Source: Anaeromyxobacter terrae
GTDB taxonomy: Bacteria > Myxococcota > Myxococcia > Myxococcales > Anaeromyxobacteraceae
Direction: 5' to 3'
NCBI RefSeq assembly: GCF_022690685.1
Contig: NZ_JALCYY010000003.1
Span: 62,001 to 126,000, forward strand
Length of the DNA: 64,000 bases
The number at the start of each line of letters is the position of its first letter. The stretch's first letter is position 1. The translations under genes and the position numbers were made by a program. The notes beneath the pieces are model-generated. The model was not told the DNA's origin and ran no database searches. It saw nothing but the letters and a program-made list of their open reading frames with translations. Below, piece by piece: positions 9,409 to 17,238 of this stretch.

Positions 9409-10985
9409 TCCATCCCCCCGCACGCGCCGAGCTCGGCGCGGCACACCTCCAGCAGCCCTTCGCGCGTGAACCCGCCCCCGAGCAGGAGGATCCGCGAGCC
9501 GTCCTCGCCGGCGAGCAGCACGCGCGCGCGCGCGAGCTCGCGGCGCGCGAGCTCGAGGTCGCCGCCGCGCTTGGCGAGGAGGCCGAGGTGGAGGCGCGGC
9601 ATCGCGAACGTCGGATCGAGGTAGAGCGCGTAACGGTCGTGGTCCGCGGCGCCCACTGGGTCGCCCGCGTGCTCGCGGCAGAGCGCGCGGAGGTAATGGG
9701 CCTCGGCGTTGAGCTCGTCCCGCTCGAGGATGCGCGCGCAGACGCGCTCGGCGCCCGCGAGATCGGCGCTGCTCGTCAGGAGGACGGCGCGGAGGAGCAG
9801 CGCGTCGACGTCCTCCTCGGCGGCGGGGGCGCGCGGGCCGAGCGCCGCGAGCGCCTCGGCGAACCGCTCCCGCCTCAGGAGCTCGAGCGCGAGGGCGACG
9901 CGAGCGCCGTCGCCGTGCGCGTCCGGCTCGCCTCGCGTCGGGAGGGCGTCCTTCGCCGCGGTCCCCTCACGCGGCTCGGGCGCGCGGGCCGCCGCGGCGA
10001 CCTTCGCGACGCGCTCGGATGCTTCCTGGATCGCCTGCACCCACGCGGTTCGCGCGTCGGGCGCGGGCGCGGGCGTCGGCGACGGCCACGGCGACGGCGA
10101 CGGCGACGGCGACGGCAGCGTATCGTCCGGCGGGCCGAGCGCGGGCGCGCCCTCCTCCGTGCCCCGGGGCTGGTAGTAGAAGGTCCCGTGCGACTGCCGC
10201 AGGTGGTAGTCGGTCGAGACGCCGCGCAGCGTCTCGGCGTGGCCGAGGAACAGGTAGCCGCCGGGGACGAGGGCGCCTGCGATCCGCGCCACCACCCGCC
10301 GGAACACCTCGGGCGAGAAGTACATGACGACGTTGCGGCAGAAGACGACGTCCCAGCTCCCCGGCGCCCACAGCGCGGGATCGTCGTCGACGAGGTTCCG
10401 CTCCTCGAACGAGACGAGGGCCCGCACGTCGTCGACCACGCGGGAGTGGCGGCCCTCGGCGCGGAAGAAGCGCGCACGCAGCGCGGGCGTGGTCTGGCGG
10501 AGCGACCAGGCGGAGTAGCGGCCCTCCCGCGCGCGGGCGATGGCGGCCGGGTTCACGTCGATCCCGTGGACGCGCACGTCCCAGGAGGCGAGCTGCGCGT
10601 CGGCGCGGACGAGCATCGCGAGCGTGTAGGGCTCCTCGCCCGAGGCGCACCCCGCGGACAGGATCCGCAGGCGTCGATCGGCGCCGCGCCGCCGCACCCG
10701 GTCCGGCAGCACCGCGCCGGAGAACGCCTCCAGGTCGTTGGAGTTCCGGAAGAAGTAGGTCTCCCCCACGGTGAGCCGCTCCGCCAGGGCGCGGACCTCG
10801 TCCCCGCCGCCCTCACCCGAGAGCCGCGCCACGTAGGCGTCGATGGAGCGGGCCTTGGTGGCCTCCGCCCGCTCCTCCGCGACCTGGGCGAGCTGCTCGA
10901 GCTTGTCGTCGTCGAACCGCAGCCCGAGCCGCGCCCCAACCGCGCGGCGGAAGCGCTCGAGCTGCTCTCGGCCCGCGGCGGTCAC
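9405..10985 (-). CDS. cheR: CheR methyltransferase with C-terminal TPR region (FrzF-like)
   Basis: A 526-residue protein. The N-terminal CheR helical domain and SAM-binding Rossmann domain (LTVGETYFFRN, LSAGCASGEEPYTLAML, VVFCRNVVMYFSPE) methylate receptor glutamates. A Ser-Pro repeat linker at about residues 290-305, encoded by a hexanucleotide repeat (10078-10119), joins it to a C-terminal TPR region of about 180 residues (LLRRERFAEALAAL, EAHYLRALCREHAGD). CheR-TPR architecture matches Myxococcus FrzF, where the TPRs regulate methylation. GTG 10985 overlaps the upstream cheW stop by 4 bp, which sets the start. Confidence 0.93.
   Translation of the reverse strand: MTAAGREQLERFRRAVGARLGLRFDDDKLEQLAQVAEERAEATKARSIDAYVARLSGEGGGDEVRALAERLTVGETYFFRNSNDLEAFSGAVLPDRVRRRGADRRLRILSAGCASGEEPYTLAMLVRADAQLASWDVRVHGIDVNPAAIARAREGRYSAWSLRQTTPALRARFFRAEGRHSRVVDDVRALVSFEERNLVDDDPALWAPGSWDVVFCRNVVMYFSPEVFRRVVARIAGALVPGGYLFLGHAETLRGVSTDYHLRQSHGTFYYQPRGTEEGAPALGPPDDTLPSPSPSPSPWPSPTPAPAPDARTAWVQAIQEASERVAKVAAAARAPEPREGTAAKDALPTRGEPDAHGDGARVALALELLRRERFAEALAALGPRAPAAEEDVDALLLRAVLLTSSADLAGAERVCARILERDELNAEAHYLRALCREHAGDPVGAADHDRYALYLDPTFAMPRLHLGLLAKRGGDLELARRELARARVLLAGEDGSRILLLGGGFTREGLLEVCRAELGACGGME
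10078..10119 (+). repeat. GGCGAC hexanucleotide array inside cheR
   Basis: Seven consecutive hexamers, five exactly GGCGAC and two one-base variants. Read on the minus strand they encode the Ser-Pro linker between the methyltransferase and TPR parts of CheR. Length change by slippage would keep the frame and only alter linker length. Confidence 0.8.
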
Positions 10986-11443
10986 GCGACGTCCTCCTGT
11001 CCCGCGATGGCGCGCCACGCGTCCTCCGGGACGATCCGCGCCGCGCGGAGGAGGACGAGCAGCTCGCCGTCGAGCGCCCCGAGCGCCTCGATCGCGCCCC
11101 CGTCCGCGGCGCCGAGCAGCGGCGCCGCCGTCCGCTCCACGCCCGCGAGCGACGCGACGCCCGAGACCGCGTCGACCGCGAGCGCCGCGGGCCGGTCGCC
11201 GCAGCGGACCAGCACGAACCGGCGCGTCGCGGCGGCGGCGGCGCCGAGGAACGCGGCGAGCTCCACCACGGGGACCGCCGCGCCGCGCACCACGGCCGCC
11301 CCGAGCACGAACGGAGGGAGCCCCGCGCACGGGGTCGTCGGCAGCGGACGGAGCGTCTCGATCACGTGGGAGAGCGGGATCGCGCACGCGCGCCCGCCGG
11401 CGCGCACGAGCAGCACCGATTCGCGCTTTCCTTCCGGTTCCAC
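10982..11443 (-). CDS. cheW: CheW-like coupling protein (first gene of the che operon)
   Basis: A 153-residue CheW-domain protein with the core segments SVLLVRAGGRACAIPLSHVIETL, VLGAAVVRGAAVPVVELAAFLG and ALAVDAVSGVASL. GTG 11443 follows GGAGG by 4 nt; GTG 11470 in the same frame is an alternative. It is the promoter-proximal gene of the seven-gene operon, with start/stop overlaps of 4 bp at nearly every junction. Two CheW proteins in one operon recall FrzA and FrzB; one may dock a different receptor. Confidence 0.85.
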   Translation of the reverse strand: MEPEGKRESVLLVRAGGRACAIPLSHVIETLRPLPTTPCAGLPPFVLGAAVVRGAAVPVVELAAFLGAAAAATRRFVLVRCGDRPAALAVDAVSGVASLAGVERTAAPLLGAADGGAIEALGALDGELLVLLRAARIVPEDAWRAIAGQEDVA

Positions 11444-11769
11444 GGCGCCTCCAGACGGGGGGATCACCGTAGGCGACCGGAGGGCCGGGTCGCAAGCATC
11501 CGAGCGACGCTCGGCCGGCTCGCCGGTCAGCCGGCGGGAGCCTGGCCGGCCGCGAGGGGTCCGTTCGAGGCCCCCGCGAGCGGACGTTCGCGCGACCGTG
11601 CGGCGTCGTGCCGGACGCAACTCCCCGAGCCGGGGATCCTCCGCGCGCCTCGGGCGTGGCTCGTCACGCGCCGGCAGTTGGCGCCGCGCGCCGCGACGCT
11701 CAGCGTCCCGACGTGAACGCGCTCGTCCGACGGGAGGGCGAGCTGAGCCTCGGTGAAAGGGGAAGCGGA
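11444..11769. other. Divergent intergenic region between che operon and lipoprotein gene
   Basis: A 326-bp stretch without a credible gene. It must hold the promoters of the che operon (left) and the lipoprotein gene (right). The only structure I see is a perfect 6-bp inverted repeat CGCCGG-TCAG-CCGGCG at 11521-11536. No recognisable -35/-10 or -24/-12 element was found. Confidence 0.5.
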
Positions 11770-13329
11770 GTGAGCGGACGTCTCGGCAGGAAGTGGATCT
11801 TCGTGGCGGCCACCGTCCTCGCGGCGTGCGGTGGCGGCGGGGGCGGCGCGAAGACGCCGCAGGAGCAACCCCCGCCGGTGGAGCCTCCCCCGGTGCAGCC
11901 GCCGCCGGTGGATCCGCCCATCGTCGTGCCGCCGCCCGACGCGCAGCCGGCCGTGACGCTCGCGTCCCCCACCACCGTGGCCAGCTGGACGTTCTACGCC
12001 GCCGAGGGCGACAAGGTCGGGGTCTTCGACGCGTCGGCCGACGAGGCCGGCAACGTGTACGTCGCGGCGGGCGCGGCGGTGTTCGCGAAGGCGCGCGCCG
12101 ACGCGGAGTTCAAGGCCTTCGACGCGAAGAGCGCGGGCCTCACGACGAACTGTGACGAGGCGCAGACGCTCATGTGCCCGGTCATCTCGGTCGCGGGCGC
12201 CGACCCGGGCCACGCGGTCCTGGGCTTCATGGGGATGGGCACGGACGGCGACCTCGACCCCGAGTGGTGGATGTCGTCCGGCGGCGCGGACGTGGTCGGC
12301 TTCGACGCCACCGCGGGCACGCTCGCGCGCGCGCGGCACGTCTTCATCGCGGCGCCGCCGGAGCAGGTGAACGAGACCGGCGCCTACGACTTCTGGAACC
12401 TCGGCCGCAAGAAGGTTCGCCAGGTCCACCGCATCGCCGTCGAGCACGACCCGGCGCGCGGCTCGCACTACGGCGACGTGTGGTTCGCGGGCTCGCACGG
12501 CTCCTTCTCGGTGCTCATCGCGAACGCGGCGCAGCGCGGCTGGAGCCTGGACGCGACGAAGTACCCGGGCTTCGAGGCCGCCCAGGATGTGTGGGAGCAC
12601 GATCACCCGGACCTCCGCGGCGTCATCTACGAGAACGGCGTCCCGCGGAAGCCGGGCGGGGAGATGATCACCGGCACCGCCACGGCGCTCGCGATCGATC
12701 CCACGACGGGCGACCCGTGGGCCGCGAACGGCATCCGCCTCGCAGTGAAGAAGGGCGCGGGGGCGCGCGCCGATGGCTGGAACGCGCCGATGTTCCCGCC
12801 GCGGAACGGGGACTGGAGCGCGACGAGCGGCTTCTACGACGTCTGGCCCGACCCCATCTTCACGACGGCCTCCGAGTTCTGGGCGAACAACCCCGCCTAC
12901 CAGGACGCAGTGAGCTCGATCTCCTTCTGCCCGGACGGCACGCTCTGGATCGCCTCGGAGATCCACGGGCTCGCGCGCCGCGCGCCGGGCGAGCCGCTGG
13001 TGGACGACGTGTTCGAGCACGTCGCCATCCCGCCCGAGTACTGCTGGGACGAGGCCGGCACGCAGGTGTGCGCCGTGTACTCCGTCGCCTGCGACCCCAA
13101 GGACGGCTCGGTCTGGGCGGGCCTCGGCTACGGCGTCATCGGCCGGTACAAGGACGGCGCCTGGACGTTCCCGGTCCCGAAGACGGCGCCGCTCTTCGCG
13201 CAGCAGAACCCGGTCGGCTCGATCCAGATCGACGCCTTCGCCGGCGTGGAGAGCCGGATCGTCTACTTCAGCCACATGGCGACCTGGAAGGGCGCGAACG
13301 GCGGGCTCACCGTCTACCGGGGCCCGTGA
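11770..13329 (+). CDS. Large outer lipoprotein, beta-propeller-like
   Basis: A 519-residue predicted lipoprotein. Its signal sequence ends in the lipobox LAAC with Cys20, followed by a Gly run and a Pro-rich spacer (PPPVEPPPVQPPPV). The rest has propeller-like sequence repeats (NVYVAAGAAVF, DVWFAGSHGSFSVLI, DPWAANGIRLAV, TLWIASEIHGLARR, SVWAGLGYGVIGRYK). These resemble two-component regulator propeller blades, but no exact family can be named. GTG 11770 is chosen because it places the lipobox at a normal distance and GGAAGCGGA precedes it. A paralogue lies at 43689-45281 with the same lipobox position and overall plan. Function unknown; probably surface-exposed. Confidence 0.75.
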   Translation: MSGRLGRKWIFVAATVLAACGGGGGGAKTPQEQPPPVEPPPVQPPPVDPPIVVPPPDAQPAVTLASPTTVASWTFYAAEGDKVGVFDASADEAGNVYVAAGAAVFAKARADAEFKAFDAKSAGLTTNCDEAQTLMCPVISVAGADPGHAVLGFMGMGTDGDLDPEWWMSSGGADVVGFDATAGTLARARHVFIAAPPEQVNETGAYDFWNLGRKKVRQVHRIAVEHDPARGSHYGDVWFAGSHGSFSVLIANAAQRGWSLDATKYPGFEAAQDVWEHDHPDLRGVIYENGVPRKPGGEMITGTATALAIDPTTGDPWAANGIRLAVKKGAGARADGWNAPMFPPRNGDWSATSGFYDVWPDPIFTTASEFWANNPAYQDAVSSISFCPDGTLWIASEIHGLARRAPGEPLVDDVFEHVAIPPEYCWDEAGTQVCAVYSVACDPKDGSVWAGLGYGVIGRYKDGAWTFPVPKTAPLFAQQNPVGSIQIDAFAGVESRIVYFSHMATWKGANGGLTVYRGP

Positions 13330-13335
13330 CGGAGC

Positions 13336-13351
13336 CTCGCGGTCTCGCGAG
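13336..13351. terminator. Hairpin between convergent genes
   Basis: CTCGCG-GTCT-CGCGAG, a perfect 6-bp stem with a tetraloop, in the 36-bp gap between the convergent lipoprotein and GH15 genes. It could act for both strands. No T-run is present. Confidence 0.4.
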
Positions 13352-13365
13352 CCCGGCCCGTCGCG

Positions 13366-15153
13366 TCAGCGCGACCGCCGGCTCGCGGGCCCGCACCCGC
13401 GGGCGAGCACCTCGGCGCTGCCGACGAGCGCCATGTGGCTGAACGCCTGCGGGAAGTTCCCGACGAGCCTTCGCGTGCGCGGATCGTACTGCTCGCTCAG
13501 GAGCCCCACGTCGTTCGCGAGCCCGGCCACCCGCTCGAACAGGCGCACCGCCTCCTCCCGCCGCCCGGCGAGCGCGAGCGCGTCCACCATCCAGAACGAG
13601 CTGGCGAGGAAGATCCCCTCCCCCGGCGGCAGCCCGTCGGGCGTGGTCCTCGTGTCGTAGCGGCGCACGAGGCCGTCGTCCACGAGCTCCCGCCCGATCG
13701 CGTCGATCGTCCCGAGCACGCGCGGGTCGCGCGGCGGCAGGAACCCGACCACCGGGATCACGAGCAGGCTCGCGTCGAGATCCTTCGCGCCGTAGCGCTG
13801 CACGAACGCGCCGCGCTCGGCGTCGTAGCCGCGGCGGCAGACCTCCTCGTGGATCTGCTTGCGCAGCGCCCGCCAGCGCTCGACCGGGCCCTCGAGCCCG
13901 AACCGGTGGACCGCCCGGATCGCGCGATCGAACGCGACCCACGCCATCACCTTGGAGTGGGTGAACATCTGGCGCTCCGCGCGGATCTCCCAGATCCCCT
14001 CGTCCGGCTCGTCCCAGCGCCGCTCCAGGGACTCGAGCAGCGCCCGCTGCATGCGCCAGCCCTCCGGGACGGGCGAGAGTCCGGCCTCCTCGGCCTGGAA
14101 CAGGCAGTCCATGACCTCGCCGTAGACGTCGAGCTGGAGCTGCTGGTGCGCCGCGTTGCCGACGCGCACCGGCCGCGCGCCCTCGTACCCCGGGAGCCAC
14201 GGCACCTCGCGCTCGTCGAGCCGCCGCTCCCCGGCGAGCCCGTACATGATCTGCAGCTTCCCAGGATCGCCCGCGACGGCGCGGAGCAGCCAGTCCCGCC
14301 ACGCCGCCGCCTCCTCGCCGTAGCCCGCGTCGACGAGCGCGGTGAGCACGAGGGTCGCGTCGCGGATCCAGCAGTACCGGTAATCCCAGTTTCGCACGCC
14401 GCCGAGCCGCTCCGGCAGGGACGTCGTGGGCGCGGCGACGAGGCCGCCGGTGGGCGCATAGGTGAGCGCCTTCAGCGTGACGAGCGAGCGCGCGACCTCG
14501 TCGCGCCACGGCCCGACGTGCGTGCAGCGCGCCGTCCACGCCGCCCAGAAGCGCTCGGTGTGCGCGACCTCGGCGAGCGGATCGATCGGGTTGGGCGGCT
14601 TCCGGTGCGAGGGGAACCAGGTGAGCGTGAAGGGCACCCGCTCCCCGGCGTCGACCTCGAAGGTGCGCCGGGCACAGCCATCCTCGAGCTCGCACGGCAG
14701 CGGCGAACGGAGCAGCACCGCGTCGGGCCCCGCGAGCGCCGCGAGCCCGCCGTCGAGCCGGCGCAGCCACGGCCGTCGTGCGCCGTACTCCATCCTGAGC
14801 CGCAGGTCGAAGTCGATCGCGACGCGCCCCTCCACGCCCTCGACGACCCGCACGAGGTCGGGCACGTCCTGGCGCGGCGGCATGCAGTCGACGAGGCGGA
14901 CACGCCCGCCCTCCACCTCGAACTCCGTCTCGAGCACGAGCGTGCCGGGGCGGTAGCGGCGCGTCACGCGGCGCGGCTCGAGCCTCGGCGCGATGCGCCA
15001 GCGCCCGTGGTCCGGGCCGCCGAGCAGCGCGGCGAAGCACGCGTCCGAGTCGAACCGCGGCCAGCACAGCCAGTCCACCGATCCGTCGCGACCGACGAGC
15101 GCGGCGGTCTGCATGTCGCCGACGAGCGCGTAGTCCTCGATGCGGAGCGCCAT
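13366..15153 (-). CDS. Glycoside hydrolase family 15 (glucoamylase/trehalase-like)
   Basis: A 595-residue protein without signal peptide that matches bacterial GH15 proteins of the YgjK-unrelated, trehalase-like type. The N-terminal beta domain contains IEDYALVGDMQTAALV and DWLCWPRFDS. The (alpha/alpha)6 barrel has NWDYRYCWIRDATL, the acid catalyst region EPDEGIWEIR and the base region PGEGIFLASSFWMVD. ATG 15153 gives the conserved start; upstream in-frame codons add an unlikely Arg-rich tail. In this phylum such enzymes may hydrolyse trehalose or alpha-glucans; the substrate cannot be settled from sequence. The trehalose synthesis genes lie 15 kb away. Confidence 0.9.
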   Translation of the reverse strand: MALRIEDYALVGDMQTAALVGRDGSVDWLCWPRFDSDACFAALLGGPDHGRWRIAPRLEPRRVTRRYRPGTLVLETEFEVEGGRVRLVDCMPPRQDVPDLVRVVEGVEGRVAIDFDLRLRMEYGARRPWLRRLDGGLAALAGPDAVLLRSPLPCELEDGCARRTFEVDAGERVPFTLTWFPSHRKPPNPIDPLAEVAHTERFWAAWTARCTHVGPWRDEVARSLVTLKALTYAPTGGLVAAPTTSLPERLGGVRNWDYRYCWIRDATLVLTALVDAGYGEEAAAWRDWLLRAVAGDPGKLQIMYGLAGERRLDEREVPWLPGYEGARPVRVGNAAHQQLQLDVYGEVMDCLFQAEEAGLSPVPEGWRMQRALLESLERRWDEPDEGIWEIRAERQMFTHSKVMAWVAFDRAIRAVHRFGLEGPVERWRALRKQIHEEVCRRGYDAERGAFVQRYGAKDLDASLLVIPVVGFLPPRDPRVLGTIDAIGRELVDDGLVRRYDTRTTPDGLPPGEGIFLASSFWMVDALALAGRREEAVRLFERVAGLANDVGLLSEQYDPRTRRLVGNFPQAFSHMALVGSAEVLARGCGPASRRSR

Positions 15154-15237
15154 GCTCCGGTGGTAACCCCGCGACGCGGCGTGCGCCGTCGGGAACGGAC
15201 GCCAGCCGCGCACCGCGGCCGGCGTCCGCGCCCCAAG

Positions 15238-15867
15238 TCAGGGCGTCGTCGCGGGTGGCACGCCGGTGGTTCCGTCGCACGCATAGGGACACACGGCGCC
15301 GCCTGCGCAGAGGCCCATCCCGTACGTACCGTCCGGGTTCGCCTCGCAGGCGCCCGGCGCCGTCGCGCCGCCCAGCATCGCCTGGCAGCGCTCGCGCTGC
15401 TGCTCGAGCCAGCCGCCCATCTGGCAGACGTGCTGCTGCATCTCCGTGCGGTTCGCGAGGACGTCCCCGGCGCACGCGACGCCCTGGTGACGGGCGAGCT
15501 CCGCCCCCATCGCGTCGACGCCGCAGACGAGATCGGCGCCGCCCTGCATGCCCATGCCGCCGCCGGTCATGCCCATCCCACTCGTCCCACTCATGTGCTG
15601 CCCGTCGCCCGCGAGCGCGCCGCCCATCTGCCTCATGCGCTCCAGCGCCGAACCGGCTGCCGCGCCGTAGCGCATCTCCGCCGCCCGGCACGCGTCCGCG
15701 GTGTCCGCCGTGGCCGCCTCCGCCTGGTAGGTCGTGACGGCCGCCGCGAGGTCACCCCGCGCCGCCTGGTAGGCCTGCACCTGCGAATCGACTCCGCCGC
15801 TCTCCGTGCCACCGCACGCGCTCGCCAGCGCGGCGACGACCCCGATCATCCAGCTCTTCGTCCTCAC
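15238..15867 (-). CDS. Met-rich, Cys-rich predicted lipoprotein
   Basis: A 209-residue predicted lipoprotein starting at GTG 15867, with lipobox ALASAC and Cys18. The middle holds a Met/Gly/His tract (QHMSGTSGMGMTGGGMGMQ). The C-terminal half has about nine cysteines (DLVCG, GVACAG, QHVCQM, RERCQ, GACEA, GLCAGGAVCPYACDG). No family is recognised. Met-rich and His-containing tracts are typical of copper or silver binding envelope proteins, so metal binding is plausible but unproven. It is divergent from the His/Met-rich secreted protein at 16183, with a palindrome between them. Confidence 0.7.
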   Translation of the reverse strand: MRTKSWMIGVVAALASACGGTESGGVDSQVQAYQAARGDLAAAVTTYQAEAATADTADACRAAEMRYGAAAGSALERMRQMGGALAGDGQHMSGTSGMGMTGGGMGMQGGADLVCGVDAMGAELARHQGVACAGDVLANRTEMQQHVCQMGGWLEQQRERCQAMLGGATAPGACEANPDGTYGMGLCAGGAVCPYACDGTTGVPPATTP

Positions 15868-16182
15868 GGCTCTGCCTCTTGCGAGCGAGGGATCTCCGCG
15901 GAAGGGCGCTCGCCTCCTGCTCCGCGCTGCGGCGTGCTCCGGCGCGCCGCAACGCCCCCCATCGCAGTCGGCGTGCCATCCGCCCGGCGGCCCCGGAACG
16001 GCAGCATTTCCGGGCCCTGGCGCGATCTCCCGGGACGCCGCGCCGTACCATCCGGTACGGTCGATCGTACGGCACGGGACACTGCCGGCAAGAATCCCGC
16101 GCGGCGGCGCGATCTTACGCACGGCACGGACCATGCTCTCCGCACCGTTGCCGCCGGGAGCGGCTCTCAGGAGAATGAACCC
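15868..16182. other. Divergent intergenic region with candidate operator
   Basis: 315 bp between two divergent envelope-protein genes. It contains the inverted repeat described separately at 16043-16072 and is otherwise featureless. CAGGAGA at 16169-16175 is the ribosome binding site of the right-hand gene. Confidence 0.55.
16043..16072. promoter_or_regulatory. Candidate operator: CCGTACC/GGTACGG inverted repeat plus extra half-site
   Basis: A perfect inverted repeat CCGTACC-ATCC-GGTACGG (16043-16060) is followed after 6 bp by a third GTACGG half-site (16067-16072). It lies midway between divergent genes, about 125-140 bp from the right-hand start. The symmetry and placement fit a regulator binding site; which regulator is unknown. 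Confidence 0.45.
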
Positions 16183-16641
16183 ATGCGCCACGCGTCCCTC
16201 GCCGTCCTCGCTCTCGCCGCTGCGCTCCCCGTCGCCGCGCTCGCCGAGGACGACGTGACGCGCTCAGGTGGGGACCGTGCGATGCGCGCCGCCCACGAGG
16301 TGGTCCGCGAGGCGTTGCTCGAGCGCGCCACGCTCCCGGCGCGCCCGCCAGCGCTCCCCGACGGCGAGATGATGGAGTCCGGAGCCCGCGCGGACCGGGC
16401 TCGCCGAGACGAGGCGGAGCGCGCCGCGCACGACCGCGCCGCCCGCCACGGCGAGCAGCAGCGTGCGCGTCACGCCGGCGGCGACCGCGACCACGGCGCC
16501 GCGGGAGGCCACCGCGGCGGGATGCACCCCGGGGACTCCGCTGGCGACTGCCGCGATGCGGCCGGTGCGGTGCGGACCCGCGAGATGCACGGCGGGATGG
16601 AAGGCGGGCACATGGGCGGCGGGCACATGGGCGGGAGATGA
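16183..16641 (+). CDS. Secreted His/Met-rich protein
   Basis: A 152-residue protein with a Sec signal peptide (LAVLALAAALPVAALAED, cleavage expected after ALA). The mature part is Arg/Ala/Asp/His rich and ends in a His/Met/Gly repeat (MHGGMEGGHMGGGHMGGR). CAGGAGA precedes ATG 16183 by about 8 bp. Its TGA overlaps the next gene's ATG by 4 bp (ATGA), so it heads an operon running through a TPR protein, a barrel protein, a kinase and a sigma54 regulator. Metal binding by the tail is plausible. No family recognised. Confidence 0.75.
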   Translation: MRHASLAVLALAAALPVAALAEDDVTRSGGDRAMRAAHEVVREALLERATLPARPPALPDGEMMESGARADRARRDEAERAAHDRAARHGEQQRARHAGGDRDHGAAGGHRGGMHPGDSAGDCRDAAGAVRTREMHGGMEGGHMGGGHMGGR

Positions 16642-17237
16642 CCGGAGGCGTCGCGCTCCAGGCCGCCGCGCTCGCCGTCCTCGTCGCCGCGGGCGCTACC
16701 GAGGGCGGCGCGGAGCCACATCTCCTCGCCGGAGCGGCGCACTTCCGCGCCGAGCGCTACGACGCCGCGCTCGTCGAGTTCCGCGTCGCCGAGCGGCTCG
16801 GAGAGCCCGAGGCGGCGGGCTATGCGGGCGCGGCCCTCGTGAAGCTCGAGCGCTTCGAGGAGGCGGTCGAGACGTTCGAGACCGCCAGCCCCGGCGGGCA
16901 TCCGCTCCACGACTACTATCGCGCCCTCGCCTGCTACGGCGCCCGGCTCTACTCCTGCGCCGACCGGCTCCTCGCCGGCCTCGGCGATCGCTCCGGACCG
17001 CGCATCGCAGAGCAGGCGCGCGCGATCCGCGCAGAGCTCGCCCCCACCCTCGAGGCACCTCCTTCCGAGACGAGCCTCGCCTGGTACCGCGACCGCTGCG
17101 AGGCGCGCCGCGCAGAGGGACGCGCCGCGCTCGCGGCTGCGTACTGCCGGGAGGCGGACGCCCTCGCCGCGCGGCGCGGCGCCGCGACGCGCGCGGCCGG
17201 CTCGGACGGCGCCGGTCCGCCGCGGAACGGAGGCTGA
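16638..17237 (+). CDS. Secreted TPR-like protein
   Basis: A 199-residue protein beginning with a hydrophobic segment (VALQAAALAVLVAAGATEGGA) that can be a signal peptide. Two or three TPR-like helical hairpins follow (LLAGAAHFRAERYDAALVEF, AGYAGAALVKLERFEEAVETF, YYRALACYGARLYSCADRLL). It overlaps the upstream gene by 4 bp and is followed after 1 bp by the barrel gene. It probably acts as a periplasmic scaffold for the neighbouring envelope proteins. Confidence 0.75.
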   Translation: MTGGVALQAAALAVLVAAGATEGGAEPHLLAGAAHFRAERYDAALVEFRVAERLGEPEAAGYAGAALVKLERFEEAVETFETASPGGHPLHDYYRALACYGARLYSCADRLLAGLGDRSGPRIAEQARAIRAELAPTLEAPPSETSLAWYRDRCEARRAEGRAALAAAYCREADALAARRGAATRAAGSDGAGPPRNGG

Positions 17238-17238
17238 G

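Noticed and set aside
10078-10119. CRISPR-like array
   Set aside because: The repeat unit is 6 bp and contiguous without spacers, and it is coding, so it is a microsatellite.
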